Notes: generated by a model from the letters alone, not told the origin. Numbered from the stretch's first letter, positions 8,329-18,091 are shown. The stretch: DNA of 64,000 bases from Evansella alkalicola (GCF_019042735.1 NZ_JAHQCR010000091.1:1-64000); one strand, 5' to 3'. Made by a program: numbers and translations.

Positions 8329-9023
8329 TGAATACGCAGCGCATAAGTGCCATCTTTGAAAAGGATTTAAAAGACTTCATGAAAAACATGATGCTCTTAA
8401 TGATGCCGATCATACCAATTGTATTAGCAGTTGTTTATAGTAGACTTGGAGAAGGTGAAGAGCTTCCACTGGTAGTCATATATATCGTTGTTGGAGTCAT
8501 TTTTTCAGCAGTTACAACAAGTATCATGATGACGATGATGGCGGAGGAGAATGAGAAGAAAACTTTAAGGGGACTTATGCTATCACCAGCATCGTTTCTA
8601 GATATCATAATCGGGAAAAGTCTTGTAACAGGTCTGATGACTCTAATTACTTTAGTCATTTCATTCTCCATCATAGGTTTTGGGCCTATTTTAAATATCT
8701 ATACAATAATTGGCTTATTTTTATTGTTTTTGTTTTTTCTATTCCTTGGCATTGGGATTGGGTTATTCTCCAAATCGATTGCATCAACATCTGCCTACAT
8801 GATGCCAGTTATGTTTTTATTCGGGTTCACACCAATGATTGAATTTCTCGGTTTACCGGAGGGGAGTTTTGGGTTAAAACTAGCTGACAACTTCCCACTT
8901 ATGCAAGTAATGAAAGTGAGTGATACGGGCTCATGGCTACCATTGGGTGTTGTTACGATTTGGGTAATTGGAGCCGCACTGTTCACCCTTATATGTTTTA
9001 AAAAGACGAAAACAGACGATTAA
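8328..9023 (+). CDS. ABC-2-type transporter permease
   Basis: 231-aa integral membrane partner of the preceding ATPase, with six hydrophobic segments (for example LLMMPIIPIVLAVVYS, VVIYIVVGVIFSAVTTSIMM, IIGLFLLFLFFLFLGIGIGLF). The coupling-helix region EENEKKTLRGLMLSPAS, with its conserved E..K.TL..L..SP pattern, is typical of ABC-2 exporters. Its start overlaps the ATPase stop by one base, so translation is coupled. A terminator follows immediately. The substrate (drug, peptide or lipid) cannot be inferred. Confidence 0.9.
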   Translation: MNTQRISAIFEKDLKDFMKNMMLLMMPIIPIVLAVVYSRLGEGEELPLVVIYIVVGVIFSAVTTSIMMTMMAEENEKKTLRGLMLSPASFLDIIIGKSLVTGLMTLITLVISFSIIGFGPILNIYTIIGLFLLFLFFLFLGIGIGLFSKSIASTSAYMMPVMFLFGFTPMIEFLGLPEGSFGLKLADNFPLMQVMKVSDTGSWLPLGVVTIWVIGAALFTLICFKKTKTDD

Positions 9024-9024
9024 T

Positions 9025-9076
9025 AAAAACGACTGCTTAGGGAAGTTTGATTTGCTCCCCTATAGCAGCCGTTTTT
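9025..9076 (+). terminator. Rho-independent terminator of the LytTR/ABC operon
   Basis: AAAAACGACTGCT pairs with AGCAGCCGTTTTT. It is A/T-flanked on both sides, so it may also serve the convergent symporter gene. Confidence 0.85.
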
Positions 9077-9106
9077 GATTTTTTCGAAGAAACTATCCTT
9101 ATCCTA

Positions 9107-10471
9107 TTAACTTGCTTCAGATTTCGCATCTTCCTTCTCTTGCTTAGCTACCTTCAAGAATCGGTGCGTTTCTGTTACTACAATTCCTGACAGACCAAGG
9201 AGACCAATTAAGTTCGGAACAGCCATAAGTCCGTTCATAATATCTGCGAAGCCCCAGATAATATCGTTTGAACCTAGTGCACCGACAAGAATGAAGAGAA
9301 CAAATACGATACGGTAAAATTTAATACTTTCCTCTTTAAATAAGTAACCAAAGCATTTTTCACCGTAATAAGACCAACCAAGAATCGTTGAGAATGCGAA
9401 GAACGCAAGGCCGATAGAAACGATAGCACCACCTGTTGTTCCAAGGAAGAACTCGAAAGTGCTAGATGTTAATGCTGCACCTGAGAGGTCACCTAGATAC
9501 AAGTTACCCATAACGATAGTAATACCAGTGATGGAACACACGATGATTGTATCGATAAATACTTGTGTCATGGATACGAGTGCTTGACGTCCTGGATAAT
9601 CCGTTTTTGCTGCAGCTGCTGCAATTGGTGCGGACCCGAGACCTGCCTCGTTAGAGAATACTCCACGTGCAACCCCCCAACGGATTACAGCACCGATGGC
9701 ACCACCTGCTACTGCCTGCCCAGTGAAAGCATCTGTGAAAATAAGTCCAACTGCTGCTGGTACGAGATCAAAGTTCATGACCATTAAGACAACACCAGCA
9801 CCGATATAGAAGAGTGCCATGATAGGTACGAAATAAGCCGTTACTTTACCTATGCTTTTAATACCACCAAGAATAACAAGACCAGCTAATACTGTTAAAA
9901 CAATACCAGTAACCCATGTCGGAATGTTAAAGGTTCCACCTAGAGCGGAGGAAACTTCATTTGCCTGTACGACATTACCGATACCGAAGGCTGCTAAAGC
10001 CCCGAATATAGCAAACAATACTGCTAACCATTTCTGCTTTAGCCCTTTCTCTAAGTAATACATTGGACCACCGGAATATTCCCCGTTTTTCCCCTGAACG
10101 CGGTATTTCACAGCTAGAATGGCCTCAGCATATTTCGTTGCCATCCCAAATAATGCGGTGATCCACATCCAGAACACGGCGCCAGGTCCACCGAGGAATA
10201 CGGCTGCGGCAACCCCGGCGATGTTCCCTGTTCCGATGGTTGCTGCCAATGCTGTTGTCAAAGCTTGATAATGCGTGATGTCACCTTTAGATTCTTTGTC
10301 GTGCCCTTGGCGGGTAAAAACAAGTTTTAATGCGTAAGGAAGAGTACGGAATTGTAAAAATGCCAATCGAAATGTTAAATAAACACCTGTACCTACGATT
10401 AAAACAAGCATTGGGATGCCCCAGACGACATCGTTAACACTACCAATTATTCCTTCAATAGTTTCTACCAA
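9107..10471 (-). CDS. AGCS-family Na+:alanine/glycine symporter
   Basis: 454-aa amino acid carrier in the plasma membrane that couples Na+ to uptake of alanine or glycine. Family hallmarks are ALTTALAATIGTGNIAGVAAAVFLGGPGAVFWMW (about 68-101), GGPMYYLEKGL, RGVFSNEAGLGSAPIAAAAAKT and GWSYYGEKC. Eleven or so membrane segments and the length are normal. The start is TTG 10471 with AAGGGGG 8 nt upstream. Palindrome array 2 begins about 125 bp upstream, beyond the promoter region. Monocistronic. Confidence 0.93.
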   Translation of the reverse strand: MVETIEGIIGSVNDVVWGIPMLVLIVGTGVYLTFRLAFLQFRTLPYALKLVFTRQGHDKESKGDITHYQALTTALAATIGTGNIAGVAAAVFLGGPGAVFWMWITALFGMATKYAEAILAVKYRVQGKNGEYSGGPMYYLEKGLKQKWLAVLFAIFGALAAFGIGNVVQANEVSSALGGTFNIPTWVTGIVLTVLAGLVILGGIKSIGKVTAYFVPIMALFYIGAGVVLMVMNFDLVPAAVGLIFTDAFTGQAVAGGAIGAVIRWGVARGVFSNEAGLGSAPIAAAAAKTDYPGRQALVSMTQVFIDTIIVCSITGITIVMGNLYLGDLSGAALTSSTFEFFLGTTGGAIVSIGLAFFAFSTILGWSYYGEKCFGYLFKEESIKFYRIVFVLFILVGALGSNDIIWGFADIMNGLMAVPNLIGLLGLSGIVVTETHRFLKVAKQEKEDAKSEAS

Positions 10472-10594
10472 TAAAAAGACCCCCTTATATATAAGTTGTT
10501 TAAATTATATTTAATATTCAGAAAAATAGAAATAGTTTTGTCTCAGAAAATGTAAATTTTTTTTGAAGTGGTTGGTGGGAGTGGCGCTGGAGGT

Positions 10595-11830
10595 TATGTT
10601 CAGTGTGCTCCGAGCTTTATTTTTGGTTGATAGTGCTCGGAGTGAAGTAGATTGGAGAGCTCCGGGCACTAATATTGTTAGATAGTGCCCGAAACAAAGC
10701 TGAGTCGATTGCTCCGAGCACTATTCTAAGTTGATAGTGCCCGAAGCGAAGTTGAGTGAAGTGTTTCGGGCACTAATATAGGTTGATAGTGCCCGGAGCG
10801 AAGTTGAGTGGAGTGTTCCGAGCACTAATATAGGTTGATAGTGCCCGAAGCGAAGTTGAGTGGAGTGTTTCGGGCACTAATATAGGTTGATAGTTCCCGA
10901 AGCGAAGTTGAGTGGAGTGTTTCGGGCACTAATATTGTTAGATAGTGCCCGAAGCAAAGTTGAGTGGAGTGTTTCGGGCACTAATATTGTTAGATAGTGC
11001 CCGAAGCAAAGTTGATTGGAAAGCTCCGGTCACTAATATTGTTAGATAGTGCCCGAAGCGAAGTTGAATGGAGTGTTTTGGGCACTAATATAGGTTGATA
11101 GTGCCCGAAGCGAAGTTGAATGGAAAGCTCCGGGCACTAATATTGTTAGATAGTGCCCGAAGCAAAGTTGAATGGAGAGCTCCGGGCACTAATATAGGTT
11201 GATAGTGCCCGGAGCGAAGTTGAGTGGAGTGTTTCGGTCACTATTCTAGGTTGATAGTGCCCGAAGCAAAGTTGAATGGAAAGCTCCGGGCACTAATATT
11301 GTTAGATAGTGCCCGAAGCAAAGTTGAATGGAGTGTTCCGGGCACTAATATAGGTTGATAGTGCTCGAAGCGAAGTTGAGTGGAGTGTTTCGGGCACTAA
11401 TATTGTTTAATAGTGCCCGAAGCGAAGTTGGATGGAGAGCTCCGGGCACTAATATAGGTTGATAGTGCCCGAAGCGAAGTTGAATGGAGTGTTCCGGGCA
11501 CTATTCTAGGTTGATAGTGCCCGAAGCGAAGTTGAATGGAGTGTTCCGGGCACTATTCTAGGTTGATAGTGCCCGAAGCAAAGTTGAATGGAGTGTTCTG
11601 GGCACTATTCTAGGTTGATAGTGCCCGAAGCGAAGTTGGATGGAGAGCTCCGGGCACTAATATAGGTTGATAGTGCCCGAAGCAAAGTTGAATGGAGAGC
11701 TCCGGGCACTAATATTGTTAGATAGTGCCCGGAGCGAAGTTGAGTGGAGTGTTCCGGGCACTAATATAGGTTGATAGTGCCCGAAGCAAAGTTGAGTCAA
11801 TAGCTCCGGGAACTATTCAGCACTGAGTGT
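10595..11830. repeat. Palindrome array 2: 23 units of 52 bp
   Basis: Arms AGTGCCCGAAG and CTCCGGGCACT (or TTTCGGGCACT) enclose a loop like CGAAGTTGAATGGAG, giving a 41-nt hairpin, then an 11-nt spacer (ATATAGGTTGA or ATATTGTTAGA). GATAGTGC first occurs at 10629 and last at 11773; 1144 bp divided by 52 is exactly 22. Units differ by substitutions only. Two spacer types and two right-arm types are mixed along the array. Flanking bases 10472-10594 hold the symporter promoter region. Confidence 0.92.
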
Positions 11831-12161
11831 TCCCTAAGTAAAGCCGCGCAAGCGCAGTTAGAATGAAAATGGAGCTTACTAATTAAATCCCCTATGCTTA
11901 AAAACACAAAAAAACAAAAAAACAAAAAAAGCAAAAATCAAAAATCACCCTTGGCCACAAGCTATAATTAGCTTTTTGACCAAGGGTGACTGCTACGGCT
12001 ACATTGAACGCATTTCGAAGTAACCACAGTTAATTCTACGGTAGTATTGATCGCAGTAATTGCTCCTAGCGCCTTAAAGAACGCAATGAGCAGTTTGACC
12101 GCTAAATTCCAAACTCAAAATTCCAAATCCAAAATTCCAAATCCCAAACTCTAATTTCTAA
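11831..12161. other. Non-coding A/C-rich spacer with terminator
   Basis: Holds a run of CAAAAAAA blocks (11902-11944), the terminator for the aminopeptidase gene, and at 12105-12152 a degenerate CCAAA(A)TT/CCAAATCC micro-repeat. No gene seen. Confidence 0.5.
11930..11989 (-). terminator. Terminator downstream of the aminopeptidase gene
   Basis: On the minus strand TCACCCTTGG pairs with CCAAGGGTGA and is followed by TTTTTGATTTTTG. It lies about 170 nt beyond the aminopeptidase stop. The loop contains the TGGTCA/TGGCCA motif also seen at 32021 and 48734. Confidence 0.7.
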
Positions 12162-13394
12162 TTAAAAAGCCCATTCGCCTTTACGGAAGACTGGTTCAAC
12201 GGTTCCGTCTTCTTTAATGCCATCAATGTCCATTTCTCCAGATCCCATCATGAAATCAACATGTGTAATACTTGTGTTAATTCCATTTTCCTCAAGCTCT
12301 TCCTTCGTCATTTGTGCCCCGCCCTTTACGTTTGTAGGATAGGCACTACCTAGTGCAAGGTGGTTTGATGCATTTTCGTCATATAAAGTGTTGTAGAAAA
12401 GAATGCCAGACTGGGAAATCGGTGAACTGTGAGGAACTAATGCAACCTCACCAATGTGACGGGCACCTTCATCTGTATCAAGTAGATGTTGTAAAGTTTC
12501 TTCTCCTACTTCTGCCTTGAAATCTACTACTTTTCCGTTTTCAAAAGTCAGGGTGAACCCATCAATTGTGTTTCCACCATAGTTTAGTGGCTTCGTGTTA
12601 GAAACAGTTCCATTTACACCATCTTTTTTAGCTGCGGTGAAAACTTCCTCTGTTGGCATATTTGCAACAAAATGAACGCCATCCTGGTTAGGGCCGCCAC
12701 CACCAACCCAAATGTGACCTTCAGGTAGCTCAATTGTTAAGTCTGTTCCAGGTGCTTTATAATGAAGCTTCTTATACTTCTTTTCATTTAAAGTCTTTGA
12801 TTTATCTTGAAGAGTCTGATCATGTTCTTTCCAAGCTGCTACTGGGTCTGGCGTGTTTATACGAACTGCTTCAAACATCGCTTCCCAAAGTTTTGCTTCT
12901 TGCTCTTCTTCTGGTATATTAGGGAATACTTTAGCGGCCCACGATTTAGAAGGAGCCGAAATTACTAACCAACTTACTTTGTCTGTTTGTATGTATTCTC
13001 GATATTTGTCCATTGCTTGGCCTGCTGCTTTATTAGCAGCTGCAATTTTTTTGCCGTCAACGCCCTTTAATAGTTCAGGGTCAGTGGATTTAATAGACAT
13101 AAATGCTGCACCATTTTCTTCAAGCTCTTCAAATCCTCTCGCTTTCCAGGTTGGGAATTCTGTAAATGCTTCAAAAGGTGCCATGTCGTACTTCATGCGA
13201 GTTAAATCATCGTCGTTCCATTCAACATGAACGTTTTTTGCTCCTGCTTCATAAGCTTTCTTAGCGATTAACCGTACGAAGTCGACAGAAGCGATAGGTG
13301 CATTCACAACAAGCGTCTGACCTTGCTGAACATTAACACCAACTTTTACAGCAAGTTCTGCATATTTTTCGAGTTTTTCGTTAAATTGAGTCAT
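12162..13394 (-). CDS. M29-family aminopeptidase (AmpS/PepS type)
   Basis: 410-aa metallo-aminopeptidase (thermophilic aminopeptidase family), cytoplasmic, removing N-terminal residues from peptides. Family blocks seen are GQTLVVNAPIAS, VEWNDDDLTR, ELPEGHIWVGGGG, FVANMPTEEVFT, SNTKPLNYGG, HIGEVALVPHSSPIS, FYNTLYDENASNHLALGSAYP and HVDFMMGSGEMDIDG, which carry the Glu, His and Asp metal ligands. AAGGGAG precedes ATG 13394 by 9 nt; earlier in-frame starts lack a site, and 410 aa is the family length. Confidence 0.93.
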   Translation of the reverse strand: MTQFNEKLEKYAELAVKVGVNVQQGQTLVVNAPIASVDFVRLIAKKAYEAGAKNVHVEWNDDDLTRMKYDMAPFEAFTEFPTWKARGFEELEENGAAFMSIKSTDPELLKGVDGKKIAAANKAAGQAMDKYREYIQTDKVSWLVISAPSKSWAAKVFPNIPEEEQEAKLWEAMFEAVRINTPDPVAAWKEHDQTLQDKSKTLNEKKYKKLHYKAPGTDLTIELPEGHIWVGGGGPNQDGVHFVANMPTEEVFTAAKKDGVNGTVSNTKPLNYGGNTIDGFTLTFENGKVVDFKAEVGEETLQHLLDTDEGARHIGEVALVPHSSPISQSGILFYNTLYDENASNHLALGSAYPTNVKGGAQMTKEELEENGINTSITHVDFMMGSGEMDIDGIKEDGTVEPVFRKGEWAF

Positions 13395-13823
13395 AGTCAT
13401 CTCCCTTTTCATTTTTTTATAGATGGCTCTGTTAAAAGAAAATGCTGATTTACTGTAACGTATGTACCTGAAACAAAAGATCACACATCAAAGCTTAACA
13501 GGTCCTTTAGAAAAGTCTTTATTTTGTTTTAACTTCGGTTTTATTGTAACAGTTTTTATGCAATGATGAAACTTCGAGACTCGAAAGTAATATTGGATAA
13601 GACGTAAATAATGGACGTGACTATTAGGATTGGACAAATCTTGATAAAAACTAGATTAACTGTCGTCGAATTGTGGTATTCAATCAATGAATCTATAAAA
13701 ATATGTAAACCTGCAACTTTTGTTGTGCCAGATACGTCTAATAACATAAAATGATATATACATTTCCATAAATATGGGATTGTTTTACATGGTCTATAAA
13801 GATCATAGAAAGGAAGACAAATC
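13395..13823. other. Divergent intergenic region
   Basis: 429 nt between the aminopeptidase and LtaS-type genes. AT-rich, with promoters expected both ways, and AAAGGAAG before ATG 13824. A minus-strand frame at 13556-13825 has no ribosome binding site and is not called. Confidence 0.4.
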
Positions 13824-15665
13824 ATGAAATCCTTTTTTAAAAGTCATAGATTCATGTTACTTTGCCTTGGGATATTGTGGGTAAAGACTTTTGTGATTTC
13901 TAGCCTAACGTTTAACATCAATATAAATAAATACTTGGAAGCGATTATTTTTGCTGTGAATCCCCTTGCTTTTTTATTAGTTGTGTTTAGTATCGGTGTT
14001 CTGTTCAAACCAAAGGTACAGCCTAAATACTATTTCATTATTAGTTTATTGTTATCAATCGTGCTTTACTCCAACTCAGTTTATTTTCGAGAGTTTAGCG
14101 ATATTATCACGCTTCCCATGTTAGTCATGGGGGCGAATATGGGAGATTTAAGTACTAGTATCTTTGCCCTTATTCAATGGTACGACGTTTTCTTTTTTGT
14201 AGATGTACTGCTTATTGGATATTTTATGTTTAAAACGCCAGCAGTATTAACCGTCACACAGACCTCCTTTAAACAAACGAGGAGTAAATTTGCTGTCATT
14301 GCAGTGATTGTGCTGACAATTGTTGGTCTCATTCAATTTAATCACCCTGAAACTCGCACACATTCTTTTAACCGGGACCATCTCGTGCAGTCAATGGGTA
14401 TCTACAACTTTTATGTGTATGATGCGGGGGTGCATACCCTAACTAGCACACAAACTGTATTTGCTGATGTGGGTGACTGGTGGAATATTGAACGGTATTT
14501 GGAAGAGAATAGGGTAGAACCTAATAAAGATATGTTTGGTGTTGCAGAGGACATGAATGTCGTCGTCGTTTCCCTTGAATCAGTCGAGAGCTTTGTAATT
14601 GGTGAAACGATACACGGAGAGGAAATAACACCATTTTTAAATGAGTTGATTGAAGAGAGCTTTTATTTTGAAAACTTTTATTATCAAACTGGTCAAGGGA
14701 AAACATCCGATGCAGAGTTCCTTATAAACAATTCCCTTTATCCATTAGGACGAGGGGCTGTGTTTCACACCCATACAGACAATGAATTTGAAGCACTACC
14801 TGGCATTTTAAAGGAACAAGGCTACTATAATGCATCATTCCATGCAAATACTGAAACTTTTTATAACCGAGATATTATGTATGAAAACTTTGGCTATGAT
14901 AGATTTTATGAAATGGAAGATTATGAGATTACTGAAGAAAATTCAGTAGGCTGGGGAATGAAAGACATTGACTGGATTGAACAGTCTATGGAATATGTGA
15001 AGGAGCTTCCAGAGCCGTTTTATAGTACCTTCCTAACCTTAACAAACCATTTCCCTTATGAATTAGGGCAAGAAGATCATTTTATTGATCCTTATGATTC
15101 AGAAAGTGAGATTGTCAATCAATACTTCCCTACAGTTCGATATACAGATGAGGCAATGAAGGTTCTAGTTGAGGGCTTAAAAGATGAGGGATTATACGAA
15201 AATACGATTCTTATCATGTACGGGGATCATTACGGGATAGCAAACAGTCATTATGATGAACTGGAGAAGTTTCTTGGAAAAGAAATTGATCCTGTTGAAG
15301 AAATAAAGTTGGAACGTGTCCCCCTTATTATTCACATTCCAGGAATGGAAGGGGAGAGGTTGGATACAGTTTCAGGTCAAATAGATGTGATGCCTACCAT
15401 TTTGAACCTCCTTGGAATTCCAGAACAGGATAAAATTATGTTCGGCAGTGACTTATTTGCTGAAGATCGAGAAGACTTTGCAGTTCTTCGTAATGGGAAT
15501 GTAATAACTGATGAGATAATTTTTCACCATGGTGTTTGTTATGAGGAAAAATCAGGTGAAGAAATACCATTAGAAAACTGTGAAGAAGCTGTAAAACGAG
15601 GGGAAATGGAGTTATTTTATTCAGATGAGATCATCTACAGTGATTTGTTTAGATTCAGGGAATAG
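13824..15665 (+). CDS. LtaS-type lipoteichoic acid synthase family protein
   Basis: 613-aa membrane phosphatase/transferase of the LtaS/YfnI/YqgS family, which polymerises glycerol phosphate from phosphatidylglycerol on the outer membrane face. Five hydrophobic segments fill residues 1-165. The sulfatase-fold domain has VVVVSLESVESF (metal Glu), GQGKTSDAEF (catalytic Thr), MYGDHYG (Asp-His metal pair) and VPLIIHIPG. The sequence does not show whether it is a synthase or a primase. AAAGGAAG precedes ATG 13824. Monocistronic, with a terminator downstream. Confidence 0.88.
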   Translation: MKSFFKSHRFMLLCLGILWVKTFVISSLTFNININKYLEAIIFAVNPLAFLLVVFSIGVLFKPKVQPKYYFIISLLLSIVLYSNSVYFREFSDIITLPMLVMGANMGDLSTSIFALIQWYDVFFFVDVLLIGYFMFKTPAVLTVTQTSFKQTRSKFAVIAVIVLTIVGLIQFNHPETRTHSFNRDHLVQSMGIYNFYVYDAGVHTLTSTQTVFADVGDWWNIERYLEENRVEPNKDMFGVAEDMNVVVVSLESVESFVIGETIHGEEITPFLNELIEESFYFENFYYQTGQGKTSDAEFLINNSLYPLGRGAVFHTHTDNEFEALPGILKEQGYYNASFHANTETFYNRDIMYENFGYDRFYEMEDYEITEENSVGWGMKDIDWIEQSMEYVKELPEPFYSTFLTLTNHFPYELGQEDHFIDPYDSESEIVNQYFPTVRYTDEAMKVLVEGLKDEGLYENTILIMYGDHYGIANSHYDELEKFLGKEIDPVEEIKLERVPLIIHIPGMEGERLDTVSGQIDVMPTILNLLGIPEQDKIMFGSDLFAEDREDFAVLRNGNVITDEIIFHHGVCYEEKSGEEIPLENCEEAVKRGEMELFYSDEIIYSDLFRFRE

Positions 15666-16046
15666 TAGATTAGATCGAATTTACTGAACTATTGTAACAA
15701 ATGATATATTGATATAGTTTTTTCTGATGTGGTGTCAGCCATTCCATATTAGTTCAGGGTAAAGAGCTGGGGCGTAATATGTCCTAGCTTTTTCTTATCA
15801 AAAAAACTGTTTGATCATATTTAATGAAGGGAAATTACTTATGTGGATTAATTATAAAATCTTTTTAGCTACTTGAAAGGAATAATTAGGTATTTGTCAT
15901 GTTTTGTCGAATTTGATTAAGAAAGATAAGAGGTTTTGATAGAAAAAGTAGAATGTATTAAATATATTCCGAAAATATGTTATAGTAATTTACCTAACTT
16001 ATGAAGGTACAATGAAGAATAATTATAATAAGAGGGGGTGAATCAT
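15666..16046. other. Intergenic region with terminator and possible Spo0A boxes
   Basis: Holds the terminator at 15761-15796 and, near 15902, TTTTGTCGAATTTG, which contains the Spo0A core TGTCGAA, with a weaker TTTGTCAT 9 bp before it. AGAGGGGGTG precedes ATG 16047. Confidence 0.4.
15761..15796 (+). terminator. Terminator of the LtaS-type gene
   Basis: AAAGAGCTGGG pairs imperfectly with CCTAGCTTTTT, followed by CTT. Confidence 0.6.
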
Positions 16047-16562
16047 ATGGTGAAGGTTTCGAGACCATTTACAGATAAGTATTTACGTTATGTAATAAGT
16101 TGGCTTTTATTTGGTCTGTTTGGCAGTTTATATATGTGGCAGTGGAGTTGGATCTATGGGATCGCTAGCTTGCTCGTGGCATTTTGTTTATCTTTCGGCC
16201 TTGATTTACTATATCGATATATTGTGAAAAGTAAAGTGAGAGCGATGGTTAATGAGGAGCCGCTTGTAGTCGTAGATGCAATCCGCTTGAAGAGAGAAAG
16301 AAGGGGTTACCTTGTCGTGACCGATAGTTTTGTTTTATTTGTACCAGTGTTCCGAAAAATAAAAACAGTGGTGGAAATAAAACAAATTGTGCGTATCGAA
16401 TCAGAGCGTTTAGGGTTAGAAATAATAGCTAAACTACCGAATAATTACCACGTCTTTTCCTTCGCATTGATATCTTCGAAAAAGTTTTTACCAGTTTTAA
16501 AGGAGTTAACAGGGGAGTCACTTCCTTATAAATATGACCGGCTTCATAATCACAGCATATAA
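16047..16562 (+). CDS. Two-helix membrane protein with a cytoplasmic PH-like domain, unknown function
   Basis: 171 aa, family not recognised. Two hydrophobic segments lie at about 16-34 and 40-60 (LRYVISWLLFGLFGSLYMW, IASLLVAFCLSFGLDLLY), followed by a basic linker and a beta-rich domain (GYLVVTDSFVLFVPVFRKIKTVVEIKQIVRIE) arranged like a bacterial PH (GRAM-like) domain. This is inference from pattern only. AGAGGGGGTG is 6 nt before ATG 16047, preferred over GTG 16038, which overlaps that site. Monocistronic. Confidence 0.6.
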   Translation: MVKVSRPFTDKYLRYVISWLLFGLFGSLYMWQWSWIYGIASLLVAFCLSFGLDLLYRYIVKSKVRAMVNEEPLVVVDAIRLKRERRGYLVVTDSFVLFVPVFRKIKTVVEIKQIVRIESERLGLEIIAKLPNNYHVFSFALISSKKFLPVLKELTGESLPYKYDRLHNHSI

Positions 16563-16623
16563 TAAAATTGGTGAAAGGGATCAATATTTCGATGCAAACT
16601 ATACTATGCATAAAAGATGAGTA

Positions 16624-16664
16624 AAGAATGAGCACCTTTATTTATAGGATGCTCATTCTTTTTA
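16624..16664. terminator. Bidirectional terminator
   Basis: AAGAATGAGCA pairs with TGCTCATTCTT, with T-runs on both strands, between convergent genes. Confidence 0.9.
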
Positions 16665-16666
16665 TT

Positions 16667-17302
16667 CTATTTGGATGGAAAGATTGTGTAAGACCATGAA
16701 TAGAGAAAGTCCACTATGAAAACCACGGACCAGATCATGCCAATATAGTATAGGGTCTCAGTTGGATATGGAGATTGTTCTGAGGTGCCAGCTTCTATCC
16801 AGGAAAAATCAGTGATATATGAAAGCATTTCTTGAAAGCCTTGGGTTCCCAGAGACCAGAAAATAAATTGTACTGTCAAAAAAACAATCATGTGTATTGT
16901 TGCACTCCAACGATATTTTTTTGCTTTAAGCTTGGGATCTTTGTTTCTTTCCAGTATATAATAGTCTTTTTCACTTAAAAGTTCTATGCCACGCCATTCT
17001 CCAACTTTTCTCCTCATCCATCGATCCAATCGAAGGAAATCAAAGATCCCAAACGTACAGGCATATATAACAAAGATTGTGATGACGAGCTGGAAGGTGG
17101 AGAACTCCCCTGTATATTGATAAATTAGTATACCTAAGACTGCTTCCAGTCCTACAAGTGCAAGGAAAGCGTAGATAAAAAGGAGGCTCAACTTCTTTTT
17201 GACTAAAAAATAGCGGAAAAATCCAAATAGAAGGAGGGCAAATATAGACAGTATTTCTGCTACAATAAAAATTCCCCATTGGTATTCGATTAATAATTCC
17301 AT
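16667..17302 (-). CDS. Polytopic membrane protein co-transcribed with a MerR regulator
   Basis: 211 aa, not assigned to a named family. About five or six hydrophobic segments (IFIVAEILSIFALLLFGFFRYF, LLFIYAFLALVGLEAVLGILIY, FQLVITIFVIYACTFGIF, IHMIVFLTVQFIFWSLG, TLYYIGMIWSVVFIVDFLY) surround a charged cytoplasmic loop RLDRWMRRKVGEWRG...KDPKLKAKKYRW. It starts 2 nt after the MerR stop, so the two are translated together and this is a likely regulatory target. It could be a resistance or stress protein; no substrate is visible. Confidence 0.7.
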   Translation of the reverse strand: MELLIEYQWGIFIVAEILSIFALLLFGFFRYFLVKKKLSLLFIYAFLALVGLEAVLGILIYQYTGEFSTFQLVITIFVIYACTFGIFDFLRLDRWMRRKVGEWRGIELLSEKDYYILERNKDPKLKAKKYRWSATIHMIVFLTVQFIFWSLGTQGFQEMLSYITDFSWIEAGTSEQSPYPTETLYYIGMIWSVVFIVDFLYSWSYTIFPSK

Positions 17303-17304
17303 GG

Positions 17305-18069
17305 TTATTTCTTGCCTCCTATGTTTCTAGCTTCATTTTTAAGGAAAAATTCAGTTGCTTGTTCTAGAAAATCAAGTACTTCTTGTTCAATCGGATATAA
17401 GCCAGCAGATTGTGACTTCTCTTGTGACTTCCTAACTTCCCAGAATGCATTGGACAGCTCATCATTTCCTTCGAATAACTCTTGATCTTTTTCCAAAATC
17501 CTTCGTATGATACGTTGCACTTCTATGGCATCAACGCCTTTTGCCATATGCTTTTTTATTTGTGCTAGTAAAGCAACCCATTCCAATGTATCAGGGTCAC
17601 CGCTGTTTATATTTGGAAGGAGCTCATTTATTTTTTCTTTACCCTCAGTGAACTGTTGCTGTAAAAATTCCTTCCGCTTGAACTTGTTTTGCTGGGAAAA
17701 ATGGGTGAGCTGCTGTATGTGATGTATATCTACTTTCCCCTCAAGGGCAAATTCATTCATTAAACCTGTGATCAGCTTTTCCATTTGGTCCAGTTTCTCT
17801 TTTTCCCTGATGATGTATTTCAACTGGCCTTGCAGCCTGCTAAACCAATCATGGTCTTCGTCCACAAGCATCGTGTCTATCTCTTTTAAAGTAAATCCTA
17901 ATGACTTTAAAAACTGGATTTCCTGAAGTTTTTTCAGTTCACTTTCTCCGTACAAACGGTGCCCACCGTCAGTTTTACCTGCAGGTATCAACAGTCCAAT
18001 TTGGTGGTAATGCCTCAATGTCCTTACCGTAACACCTGTTTGTTTTGTGACTTCTTTAATGGATATCAT
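17305..18069 (-). CDS. MerR-family transcriptional regulator, TipAS-like effector domain
   Basis: 254 aa. The N-terminal winged-helix MerR domain (MISIKEVTKQTGVTVRTLRHYHQIGLL, then GHRLYGESELKKLQEI) is followed by a long dimerisation coiled coil (about 80-125) and a helical C-terminal domain resembling TipAS-type ligand domains (FTEGKEKINELL ... VDAIEVQRIIRRI). GGGAGG precedes ATG 18069. Its promoter has a 19-bp spacer with a central palindrome, the MerR arrangement, so self-regulation is likely. It forms an operon with the membrane protein at 16667. The inducer is unknown. Confidence 0.88.
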   Translation of the reverse strand: MISIKEVTKQTGVTVRTLRHYHQIGLLIPAGKTDGGHRLYGESELKKLQEIQFLKSLGFTLKEIDTMLVDEDHDWFSRLQGQLKYIIREKEKLDQMEKLITGLMNEFALEGKVDIHHIQQLTHFSQQNKFKRKEFLQQQFTEGKEKINELLPNINSGDPDTLEWVALLAQIKKHMAKGVDAIEVQRIIRRILEKDQELFEGNDELSNAFWEVRKSQEKSQSAGLYPIEQEVLDFLEQATEFFLKNEARNIGGKK

Positions 18070-18091
18070 GGAAAAACCTCCCTCTATTTCT

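Noticed and set aside
13556..13825. 89-codon minus-strand frame before the LtaS-type gene
   Set aside because: No ribosome binding site, no recognisable fold, and it occupies a divergent promoter region.
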